64,000 nucleotides of DNA from Salinirubellus salinus (lineage in GTDB: Archaea > Halobacteriota > Halobacteria > Halobacteriales > Haloarculaceae): NCBI RefSeq assembly GCF_025231485.1, contig NZ_CP104003.1, positions 558,001 through 622,000 on the forward strand, given 5' to 3'. Under the pieces are notes generated by a model. The model was not told the DNA's origin. It worked only from the letters and a program-made list of their open reading frames with translations, and did no database searches. Made by a program: the position numbers and the translations under genes. Positions 19,568-26,806 of the stretch are shown in pieces (positions within the stretch are counted from its first letter, which is position 1; every line of letters begins with the position of its first letter).

Positions 19568-20488
19568 GTGCCCTCCCAGCCAGCCATCAGCGTCGACTCG
19601 CTCACCAAACGGTTCGGCGACGTCCACGCCGTCGACGACCTCTCGTTCGAGGTCGAACGCGGCGAGGTGTTCGGTTTCCTCGGTCCCAACGGCGCCGGCA
19701 AGTCGACGACCATCAACTGCCTGCTCGACTTCACGCGCCCCACGAGCGGCTCGGTCTCCCTGTTCGGGCTCGACGCGGTCGGCGACAGCGTCGCGGTCCG
19801 CGAACGAACCGGGTCGCTCCTCGAAGGATACGGCGTCTACCCGTCGCTGACCGCGCGCGAACACGTCGAACACGCGGTCGCCGTCCGCGATGCGAGCGAC
19901 GACCCGGACGAACTGCTCGAACGGGTCGGCCTCTTGGCTGCGGCCGACCGCCGGGCCGGCGACTTCTCGAAGGGGATGTCCCAGCGCCTCGCCATCGCCG
20001 TCGCCCTCGTCGACGCCCCCGACCTGCTGATACTCGACGAACCCTCGACCGGGCTCGACCCGAACGGCGCGCGCCGTCTCCAGACCATCGTCCACGAGGA
20101 GGCCGACCGCGGCGCGACCGTGTTCTTCTCCTCGCACATCCTCGAACAGGTCGAGGCCGTCGCCGACCGCGTCGGCATCCTGCTGGACGGCCGCCTCGCC
20201 ACCGTCGGCGACGTGGACGACCTGCGCCGGGAACTCGGCGCCGGCACTACCCTCCGAGTCCGGGTCTCGGACGTCCCGGACGGGCTGCTGGTGGACCTGC
20301 GCTCCACACCGGGGGTGACCGACGCCGTCCGCGAGGATGGCCACCTCGAGGTGGCGTGCGAGGACGGCCGGACGAAACTCGACGTGCTCTCGCGCGTCGA
20401 CGCGGCGGGTGTCTACGAGGACTTCGGACTGCGCGAGGCGTCGCTCGGTGACGTCTTCTCGGCCTACACGGAGGCGGGTGACGCGTGA
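19568..20488 (+). CDS. ABC transporter ATPase (CcmA/NatA-type)
   Basis: A 306-residue ATPase of the ABC-2 exporter class. Walker A GPNGAGKST, signature FSKGMSQRLAIA, Walker B LLILDEPSTGLDP and the H-loop SSHILEQVE are present, with a C-terminal extension (about 215-306) typical of NatA/CcmA-like subunits. GTG start at 19568: a TATA-like acctatgc lies about 28 nt upstream. Its stop overlaps the start of the permease gene as GTGA, so the two are translationally coupled. Substrate unknown; such pairs export drugs, lipids or copper-related factors. Confidence 0.93.
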   Translation: MPSQPAISVDSLTKRFGDVHAVDDLSFEVERGEVFGFLGPNGAGKSTTINCLLDFTRPTSGSVSLFGLDAVGDSVAVRERTGSLLEGYGVYPSLTAREHVEHAVAVRDASDDPDELLERVGLLAAADRRAGDFSKGMSQRLAIAVALVDAPDLLILDEPSTGLDPNGARRLQTIVHEEADRGATVFFSSHILEQVEAVADRVGILLDGRLATVGDVDDLRRELGAGTTLRVRVSDVPDGLLVDLRSTPGVTDAVREDGHLEVACEDGRTKLDVLSRVDAAGVYEDFGLREASLGDVFSAYTEAGDA

Positions 20489-21306
20489 CCTGGAGCGACG
20501 TGGTCCGCCGGGACATGCGGAGCGCCTACCGGTCGCGAGCGGCCCCCACGGTGGCGGTGTTGCTCCTCCTGGCGAGCGTCGGCGTCGCCGTCGGCATCGT
20601 CGTCATCTCGGCGACGCGACCCGACAACTCAGCGGGGAGCGTGGTGCTCGGGTCCGTCCTCTCGTTCGTCGTCCCCGTCGTCGCCCTCGTCGGTACCTAC
20701 GGCGCCATCGTCGGCGAACGAACCACGGGGAGCGTGCGGTTCCTCCTCGGCCTCCCGAACTCACGCGCCGACGCCTACCTCGGGAAGTACGTCGCCCGGT
20801 CGCTGGTGGTGCTGGTCCCGCTGCTCGTGGGGACGCTCGCCGCCGCGGCCGTCGTCGCGTTCGGCTACCGTGACGGGTCGTTCCTCGACACGATGGTCCT
20901 CGGACTCGCAGGCATCCCCTTCGCGCTGGTGTTCGTCGGGGTCGGACTGACCTGCTCGGCCATCGCGGACTCGGACACCCGTGCGGTGGCCGCGGCCATC
21001 GGCGCGTTCATCCTGTTCCGTGTCGGCTGGCCCGCCCTCCAGTTCGTCCTGCTCTCCCGACTTGACGACCAGTACCCGCGCCCGGAGTGGTACTTCGAAC
21101 TCGGGCGGATCAACCCCATCAACGCCTACGTCGCGGTGACGGCGGCTCCGACGAACGTGGAGTTCCACCCGCTGTTGACACGCCCCGGGCCGAACGTGGA
21201 CAGCGTCGTCGTCGAACCGTGGTTCGGCGCGGCGGTCCTCCTGGGGTGGGCGCTGCTCGCGCCGGTCGGTGGCTACCTCTACTGGCGACAGCGTGACGTG
21301 CTCTAG
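20485..21306 (+). CDS. ABC-2 type permease
   Basis: A 273-residue membrane protein with six predicted helices (about 20-42, 52-75, 100-125, 130-155, 160-182, 240-262). The segment GTYGAIVGERTTGSVRFLLGLPNSR is characteristic of ABC-2/NosY-like permeases. It starts with a GTG that overlaps the ATPase stop, with GGAGG about 10 nt upstream. Forms a transporter with the preceding ATPase; the substrate cannot be deduced. Convergent with the mutase gene, 20 bp away. Confidence 0.9.
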   Translation: MTWSDVVRRDMRSAYRSRAAPTVAVLLLLASVGVAVGIVVISATRPDNSAGSVVLGSVLSFVVPVVALVGTYGAIVGERTTGSVRFLLGLPNSRADAYLGKYVARSLVVLVPLLVGTLAAAAVVAFGYRDGSFLDTMVLGLAGIPFALVFVGVGLTCSAIADSDTRAVAAAIGAFILFRVGWPALQFVLLSRLDDQYPRPEWYFELGRINPINAYVAVTAAPTNVEFHPLLTRPGPNVDSVVVEPWFGAAVLLGWALLAPVGGYLYWRQRDVL

Positions 21307-21326
21307 AAGGGGGCCGCAGGACCGAC

Positions 21327-23027
21327 TCAGGCCAGTCCGATGCGCTCCTGGTACGCGCCGTGGTGTTCCTGGAACACCTGCATGATCTCGCCCATCGTGG
21401 CGTAGGCCTTCACCGCGTCGATGATGGCCGGCATCACGTTCTCGTCGCGCTCGATGGCCTCGTCGAGCGCGCCGAGCGTCCGCTCGACCTCGTCGTCGTC
21501 GCGCTCCTCCTTGACCGCCTCCAGCCGGGCGAGCTGTTTCTCGGAGATCTCGTCGTCCACCTTCAGGATCTCGGGGGAGGTGTCCTCGTCACTCACGTAC
21601 CTGTTGACCCCCACCATCACCTCCTCCTCGCTGTCGACGCGCTTCTGGTACTCGTAGGAGGCCTCCTGGATTTCGCGGTGGAAGTAGCCCTCCTCGATAC
21701 CGGCGAGGACGCCGTCGCGGACCGACCCGTCGCCGAGTTCGCGTATCTCCTCGATGTACGCCAGGATCTCGGCCTCCATCTCGAACGTGAGCTTCTCGAT
21801 GGCGAAACTGCCCGCCATCGGGTCGACGATGTCCGCGACGCCGGACTCCTCGGCGATGATCTGCTGGGTCCGGAGCGCCACCCGGACCGCGTCCTCGCTC
21901 GGCAGTGCGAGTGCCTCGTCGTAGCTGTTGGTGTGGAGCGACTGGGTCCCGCCGAGGACGCCAGCGAGTGCCTGCAGGGTCACCCGGATGATGTTGTTCA
22001 GCGGCTGCTGGGCGGTGAGCGACTGGCCAGCGGTCTGGGTGTGGAACTTCAGGCGCCGGGCGGCGTCGGCCTCCGCGTCGTACCACTCCTTCGTCTTCTC
22101 GGCCCAGATGCGCCGGGCGGCACGGAACTTCGCCACCTCCTCGAAGACGGAGTTGTGCGAGTTGAAGAAGAACGACAGGAGGGGGGCCACCTCGTTCGCG
22201 TCGAGTCCACGCTCCATCGCGTCCTCGAGGTAGGCGAAGCCGTCCGCGAGCGTGAACGCGGCCTCCTGTGCCGCGGTGCTACCGGCCTCGCGGATGTGGT
22301 AGCCCGAGACCGAGATGGGGTAGAACTTCGGGGTGTTCTCCACGGCGAACTCCACGGTGTCGGTCACCACGTCCAGCGAGGGTTCGGGCGGGATGACCCA
22401 CTCCTTCTGCGCGATGAACTCCTTCAGCATGTCGTTCTGGAGGGTGCCGCGGATCTCCTCGCGGGGGACGCCCTGCTGGTCGGCCAGCGCGATGTACATC
22501 GCGTAGATGACGGCCGCGCTCGGGTTGATTGTGAACGACGTGCTCACCTCGCCGACGTCGATGCCGTCGAACAGCACCTCCATGTCACGGAGCGTGTCCA
22601 CGGCCACGCCCTCCTTGCCGACCTCGCCCTCGCTCATCGGGTGGTCCGAGTCGATTCCCATCAGCGAGGGCATGTCGAACGCCGTCGAGAGACCGGTCTG
22701 CCCCTCGTCGACGAGGTAGTGGAACCGCTCGTTCGTCTCCTCGGCGGTGCCGAAGCCGGCGAACTGCCGCATCGTCCACGTCCGGCCGCGGTACATCGTC
22801 GGGTACGCGCCCCGCGTGAACGGCGGCTCACCGGGCATCCCGAGATCCTCGCTGTAGTCGAGGTCGGCGATGTCGTCGGGTGTGTAGACGCGGTCCACCT
22901 CGTGGTTCGAGACGGTGGCGAACCGCTCCTTGCGCTCGCCGTGCGCGTCGAGGACCGGGCCGAGGGTCTCCTCCTCCCACTCCTCGCGCTCGGCCCGTAT
23001 CTCTGTCAGGTCGTCCTCGTCGAACAT
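21327..23027 (-). CDS. mut: Methylmalonyl-CoA mutase, catalytic (large/alpha) subunit
   Basis: A 566-residue B12-dependent mutase TIM-barrel chain interconverting (R)-methylmalonyl-CoA and succinyl-CoA. Motifs YPTMYRGRTWTMRQFAG (substrate-CoA contacts), STAFDMPS, GYHIREAGST (essential His) and FHTQTAGQSL match the family. The C-terminal cobalamin-binding domain (DxHxxG) is absent, so this is the split archaeal type whose small subunit is encoded elsewhere. The ATG at 23027 (MFDEDDLTEIR) is chosen over an upstream start that would include the promoter region. Links propionate, odd-chain and branched-chain acyl-CoA breakdown to the TCA cycle, in keeping with acyl-CoA genes in the window. Confidence 0.95.
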   Translation of the reverse strand: MFDEDDLTEIRAEREEWEEETLGPVLDAHGERKERFATVSNHEVDRVYTPDDIADLDYSEDLGMPGEPPFTRGAYPTMYRGRTWTMRQFAGFGTAEETNERFHYLVDEGQTGLSTAFDMPSLMGIDSDHPMSEGEVGKEGVAVDTLRDMEVLFDGIDVGEVSTSFTINPSAAVIYAMYIALADQQGVPREEIRGTLQNDMLKEFIAQKEWVIPPEPSLDVVTDTVEFAVENTPKFYPISVSGYHIREAGSTAAQEAAFTLADGFAYLEDAMERGLDANEVAPLLSFFFNSHNSVFEEVAKFRAARRIWAEKTKEWYDAEADAARRLKFHTQTAGQSLTAQQPLNNIIRVTLQALAGVLGGTQSLHTNSYDEALALPSEDAVRVALRTQQIIAEESGVADIVDPMAGSFAIEKLTFEMEAEILAYIEEIRELGDGSVRDGVLAGIEEGYFHREIQEASYEYQKRVDSEEEVMVGVNRYVSDEDTSPEILKVDDEISEKQLARLEAVKEERDDDEVERTLGALDEAIERDENVMPAIIDAVKAYATMGEIMQVFQEHHGAYQERIGLA

Positions 23028-23119
23028 GCGCGGCACTTCGGAGACCTCGCGTATCAAGTTTAGTGTGCGGGCCGGCAGTACCGGACACGCTTTTGCCACG
23101 CCGCGCCACCACTCCCGCT

Positions 23120-23563
23120 GTGTCAGACCGCTCCCTCCTCCCCGGATCCGTCTGGAACCGCCACGCCAACCCCAAGAGCGGGTGGTCGCGACTGCTCACG
23201 ACGCCCGTCCTGATGGCGGCCATCTACCTGCGCAAGCCGCGTCTCCTCCTCGCCACGCTCGCGTTCCTCGTCGTCAACCCCGTCCTGTTCCCCGAACCGA
23301 CCGAGGACCAGCAGGACGAGTTCATGTACCGCGTCGTGCGCGCCGAGGAGGCGTGGACCGACTCCGGCCGTCCGCTGTTCGGGCTCGAGTACCCGCAACT
23401 GCTGAACGGGCTGAACGTCTTCGCTTCCGTCTACGCCCTCTACGCCGCCCTCACCCGCGACCCGAAGGGCACCGTCGTCGGCACCGCGGCCACGATGGTG
23501 CTGAAGCTCTGGTTCGTCGGGGAACTGGTCCGGTGGTACGACGGACAGCAGGACACGGCGTGA
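23120..23563 (+). CDS. Small membrane protein (DUF6653-like)
   Basis: A 147-residue protein starting VSDRSLLPGSVWNRHANPKSG. The RHANPKSGWSR segment near the N-terminus followed by two closely spaced hydrophobic helices (about 32-58) and another pair near the end (about 95-135) fits the family I recall as DUF6653. GTG start with TATA-like acgcttttg (about 23088-23096) 28 nt upstream, leaderless. Divergent from the mutase. Function unknown. Confidence 0.75.
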   Translation: MSDRSLLPGSVWNRHANPKSGWSRLLTTPVLMAAIYLRKPRLLLATLAFLVVNPVLFPEPTEDQQDEFMYRVVRAEEAWTDSGRPLFGLEYPQLLNGLNVFASVYALYAALTRDPKGTVVGTAATMVLKLWFVGELVRWYDGQQDTA

Positions 23564-23630
23564 CGACTGGAGACCGCAGGCTACGCATGGCGATGCGAAG
23601 CGGCGCCGAGAGCGGTTCGAGAAGCGGGCC

Positions 23631-25001
23631 CTAGTACTTGGGCTCCGCGCCCAGCGTGCCGTACACCTCGTCCATCAGCGTGTCACGCTGCGCGCGCCAC
23701 GTGTCGAACCCGGCTGGCGTGGACGGGTACGTCTCGTAGTGTGCGAGCAGTTCGTCGGCCTTCTGCTTGGCCTTGTAGAGGTCGAACATCGTCCCCCAGT
23801 GGCCGCGGGACTTCCAGAGCGTCTTGAGCGCGAGCAGCGGGCCAATACCCGTCGACCCGGAGTAGAGCGCCTCGGAGAGCTGCTCGCCGGGGAGTGCCGC
23901 GAGCATGCTCATCAAGTCGTCGAGGTCGTACGCCGTCGAGAAGATGTTGTAGACGTCGAGGGCGGCGTACCGCCCGCCGAAGTGCTCCATCACGCGCTCG
24001 TTGTAGTTCCAGAGGCGGTCCTCCGAGTAGTCCTCCTCGGCGAGCGCCTCGAGGACCTGCTCGGCCGCGTAGGTCGCGGAGTACGCGGCGCCGGCGATGC
24101 CCCCGCCCGTGGTGGGGTTGACGTGGGCGGCGGCGTCACCGGCGGCGATGAACCCGGGCGCCGTGGCCGAGTCGTACGGGCGGCGGGTCGGGAGCGACGC
24201 GCCCAGTTTGTCCTTCACCGTGGCATTCTTGAACTCGGGCCGCTGGCGGACGTCGCGCTTGAGCGCCTCGACGAGCTTCATCGGCTCCTCGTTCATCTGG
24301 AAGCCGAGGCCGACGTTGATCTCCGTGGGCGTGCGCGGGAAGTACCAGAGGTAGCCCGCCGCACGCTCGGTCGGCTTGAACACGAGCGCGTCGTGGTAGT
24401 CGACCGGCTCGTCCACCGTGAGGACCTCGCGGTACGCGGAGGAGAACTGCGAGAACCGGACGTTGGTGTCGAACGTGGCGTGCGAGAGGTCGACCTTGTC
24501 CTGCAGGAGTGAGAGCGCACCGGTCCCGTCGATGACGAAGTCGGTCTCGTAGGTGACCGGGTCGCCCTTCTGCATGGCCTTCAGCCCGGTCACGCGGCCG
24601 TCGTCGTCCTGCACGACGTCGTTGACGACGGTATCGTAGTGGAACTCGGCGCCCCTCTTCTTCGCGCCCTCGATGATGAGTCGGCCGTACTTGTAGCGGT
24701 CGATGACGCCGAGTTCGCCCGGTACGGGGATGTCGAGGACGGCGTCCTCGGAGGGGATCTCGAAGCGGCCGTGGTCGACCACCGAGTTCGTGATGGCCGG
24801 CTCCAGTTGCGACTTCGGGATGGTTTCGGGGAAGTTATCCGCCCCCTTCAGGGCGTCACCGCAGGCGATGTGGCCCGCCTCGTCCTCGTCCTTCCGTTCG
24901 ACGACGACGACGTCTACCCCCTCGTCGGCCAGTTTCGCGCTGGCGTAACAGCCGACCGTCCCGGCGCCCACGACGGCGACGTCGGGCGTGTAGGTGGTCA
25001 T
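23631..25001 (-). CDS. Geranylgeranyl reductase family flavoprotein
   Basis: A 456-residue FAD-dependent reductase. Rossmann motif VVGAGTVGCYASAKLADEG at the N-terminus, the family core YLWYFPRT (substrate loop, similar to the YxWxFPxx signature) and the second FAD motif FIAAGDAAAHVNPTTGGGI are visible. Members saturate the isoprenoid chains of archaeal ether lipids or reduce geranylgeranyl groups of quinones and chlorophyll. It is divergent from a ferredoxin gene 105 bp away, a plausible electron donor. A CTATAAAG TATA box (about 25032-25040) lies upstream. A second, more distant homologue is at 48221. Confidence 0.9.
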   Translation of the reverse strand: MTTYTPDVAVVGAGTVGCYASAKLADEGVDVVVVERKDEDEAGHIACGDALKGADNFPETIPKSQLEPAITNSVVDHGRFEIPSEDAVLDIPVPGELGVIDRYKYGRLIIEGAKKRGAEFHYDTVVNDVVQDDDGRVTGLKAMQKGDPVTYETDFVIDGTGALSLLQDKVDLSHATFDTNVRFSQFSSAYREVLTVDEPVDYHDALVFKPTERAAGYLWYFPRTPTEINVGLGFQMNEEPMKLVEALKRDVRQRPEFKNATVKDKLGASLPTRRPYDSATAPGFIAAGDAAAHVNPTTGGGIAGAAYSATYAAEQVLEALAEEDYSEDRLWNYNERVMEHFGGRYAALDVYNIFSTAYDLDDLMSMLAALPGEQLSEALYSGSTGIGPLLALKTLWKSRGHWGTMFDLYKAKQKADELLAHYETYPSTPAGFDTWRAQRDTLMDEVYGTLGAEPKY

Positions 25002-25106
25002 TGGTCACTCTCGTGACCCGACCGGCAAAACTCTTTATAGCCGAGTAGCCGCCGGGTGGCGACGGACTCTGACAAGAGTTTTGTGCGGGTTCGACCAAGC
25101 GCGAAC

Positions 25107-25448
25107 ATGACCGACTACGAGGTGGAGTTCGTCGGGACGGGCGAGACAATCACCGTCTCCGACAAGCAGACCATCCTCAGCCGCTGCATCGAGGAGGGCA
25201 TCGCGCAGGAGTACTCCTGCCGGGTGGGGATGTGTCTGGCGTGCTCGGCGGAGATCGTCGAGGGCGAGGTCGAACAGGCGGTCGCCGTCGCGCGCGGACT
25301 GACCGAGGAGGAGGCCGAGCGCTACGCGCTGACGTGCATGGCACGACCCGCCTCGGATCTGAAACTGGACCGGGGGAAGTATCCGCCGAGCATCGAGGAC
25401 GACGCGGCAGACGGCCCCGAGGCCGGTGCGGCGTTCGACGACGACTGA
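25107..25448 (+). CDS. Plant-type [2Fe-2S] ferredoxin
   Basis: A 113-residue ferredoxin. Cluster ligands are Cys38, Cys43, Cys46 and Cys77 in the pattern C-x4-C-x2-C-x30-C, matching the plant/haloarchaeal type, but without the long acidic insertion of the classical halobacterial ferredoxin. An acidic tail (about 95-113) follows. ATG at 25107 with a TATA-like gagttttgtg (25076-25085) about 27 nt upstream, leaderless. Divergent to a geranylgeranyl reductase gene, suggesting it supplies electrons to that enzyme; this is inference. Confidence 0.92.
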   Translation: MTDYEVEFVGTGETITVSDKQTILSRCIEEGIAQEYSCRVGMCLACSAEIVEGEVEQAVAVARGLTEEEAERYALTCMARPASDLKLDRGKYPPSIEDDAADGPEAGAAFDDD

Positions 25449-25466
25449 ATCGGAGCCGCGTCTCCT

Positions 25467-25970
25467 CTACGTCGTGCTGGACGACGGACAGTCGACTTCG
25501 ACGCCAGAGACCTCCTCGCTCGTCTCGATAGAGACGCCCTCGCCGCTCCCCACGATGTCGAAGGTCACGGTGGTCGTCCCGTCGCTCTGCACGTCGTTCG
25601 AGCCCGAACAGTAGAGGCCGACGGACTCCGTCGACCCAGTCCCGAGGCTCGTCGGATGCGTGACGGAGAGGTCACTCCTATCGACGTTCGTGTCGCCGAC
25701 GCTGTCGATGGTGACCCCCAGCGTGTCGAGCGGACTCTCGAACGTGTTCGTGAGCTTCAGCACGGTCACGGCGTCGTCCTCGGTCGCCCCGTTCGCTACC
25801 GTGCCCGTCCCCACGTCGTCGATAGAGAGCAGCGCGCTGTCGTCGCTGGCGGTCCCGATGTCGACGGCCCTGTCGGCGGCCAGCGAGGTCACCCCGTAGG
25901 TCGCAGAAGCCAGGAGCAGTACACCGACGGCTGCGAGCACCAGGCCCGCACGGCGTTGGAGGTCCTTCAT
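25467..25970 (-). CDS. Secreted DUF1102/camelysin-like protein
   Basis: A 167-residue exported protein with an N-terminal hydrophobic helix (about 8-30) and the segment YGVTSLAADRAVDIGTASD followed by ALLSID. The GVTS/GAFTS plus ALLSI signature recurs in the proteins at 26807 and 29069, indicating a shared beta-sandwich domain. The C-terminal part has several beta strands and ends in a Cys/Ser/Thr-rich tail (CPSSSTT); a second Cys is at SVGLYCSGS, possibly a disulfide. It lies 28 bp after the regulator gene at 25999 on the same strand. Probable small surface or fibre subunit; no enzymatic motif. Confidence 0.75.
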   Translation of the reverse strand: MKDLQRRAGLVLAAVGVLLLASATYGVTSLAADRAVDIGTASDDSALLSIDDVGTGTVANGATEDDAVTVLKLTNTFESPLDTLGVTIDSVGDTNVDRSDLSVTHPTSLGTGSTESVGLYCSGSNDVQSDGTTTVTFDIVGSGEGVSIETSEEVSGVEVDCPSSSTT

Positions 25971-25998
25971 CGGATGGTGGAGGTAGCTGTCGACCGCA

Positions 25999-26538
25999 TC
26001 ACTCTTCGAGTTCCGGCGGCAGCGCGTCGGTTCCGAGACGACGCTCTCGGTCGGTCAGGAGGTGGGCGAGGGCCGAGAACGCGAACGCGAGGACGACGAT
26101 GGCCGCCCACCCGAGGCCGGAGACGAGGCCCTCGGTCGCCCCCGTCAGCCAGACGCCCGCGAGGAGCGCGCTCGAGACGGCGGTCAGCCCGAGGTAGTAC
26201 TCGCTCCACGGGATGTCGTCACCGTCGACCACGTCGACGTACACCTCGAGTTCGTCCGCGCGCTCGCCGAGTTCCACGACGCCGTCCTCGAACTGGACGA
26301 CGTCCGCGTCGTCGAGCTTCGGGAGGTGCGTCTGCTGGAGCGACGTGTACACGCGCTTTCGCTCGGCTGACGTGATCTCGGCCACCGACTTGCCGTTCTC
26401 CCACGCGGCCACCTGCTCGGCCAGGTCGCCGAGCGGGACCGCATCCTCCACCCGCTTGCAGTGATGCCACGTGTACCGCCGTCTGTGGTTGCTCAACAAC
26501 TCGAACGTCCGACTCGGATCCGACTGACTCGTTCCCAC
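25999..26538 (-). CDS. DUF7344-type wHTH protein with two membrane helices
   Basis: A 179-residue protein. The N-terminal half (about 10-105: RTFELLSNHRRRY, LGDLAEQVAAWENGK, ERKRVYTSLQQTHLPKLDD) is a winged-helix-like domain found in many haloarchaeal putative regulators (DUF7344). Two hydrophobic helices at about 115-135 and 140-162 anchor it to the membrane. GTG start with a TATA box about 30 nt upstream (leaderless). It is divergent from the beta-helix surface protein and probably co-transcribed with the secreted protein at 25467, so it may be a membrane-bound regulator of this surface gene cluster. Confidence 0.8.
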   Translation of the reverse strand: MGTSQSDPSRTFELLSNHRRRYTWHHCKRVEDAVPLGDLAEQVAAWENGKSVAEITSAERKRVYTSLQQTHLPKLDDADVVQFEDGVVELGERADELEVYVDVVDGDDIPWSEYYLGLTAVSSALLAGVWLTGATEGLVSGLGWAAIVVLAFAFSALAHLLTDRERRLGTDALPPELEE

Positions 26539-26563
26539 TGACTGAATCCCCCTACTGAGTCAC

Positions 26564-26573
26564 ATGATAATTC
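26564..26573 (-). promoter_or_regulatory. TATA box of the DUF7344 gene
   Basis: Minus-strand GAATTATCAT is centred about 30 nt before the GTG at 26538. Confidence 0.5.
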
Positions 26574-26806
26574 AGGCGTTGAAGAGTGTTACGCATACGA
26601 CAAGAGGGGGGATTTCAATGGCCTCTCATCGCCGGTTGAACCACCGGTTAAACGGCGACCCAGGCACCTTCAGGCGGTGCCATCCGTTCTTCTGTCGCCC
26701 CAATACAAAGTCCGTATAGTGGGATGGTCGCACCAAGTGTCCACCGGAACCACGGCCGACCGACCGGGCAGTCGGGCGGGGTGTGGCGGGGCACGTTCAA
26801 CCAACC
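26574..26806. other. Divergent intergenic region with GGTT repeats
   Basis: The gap between the regulator and the beta-helix protein is richer in A+T than its surroundings. It contains two near-copies of ccggttgaa/ccggttaaa (about 26633-26657) around a short inverted repeat (aacc-acc-ggtt) and a TATA-like ccgtatagtg near 26712. No RNA gene or open frame of note is seen. It probably holds the control sites for both divergent units. Confidence 0.35.
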
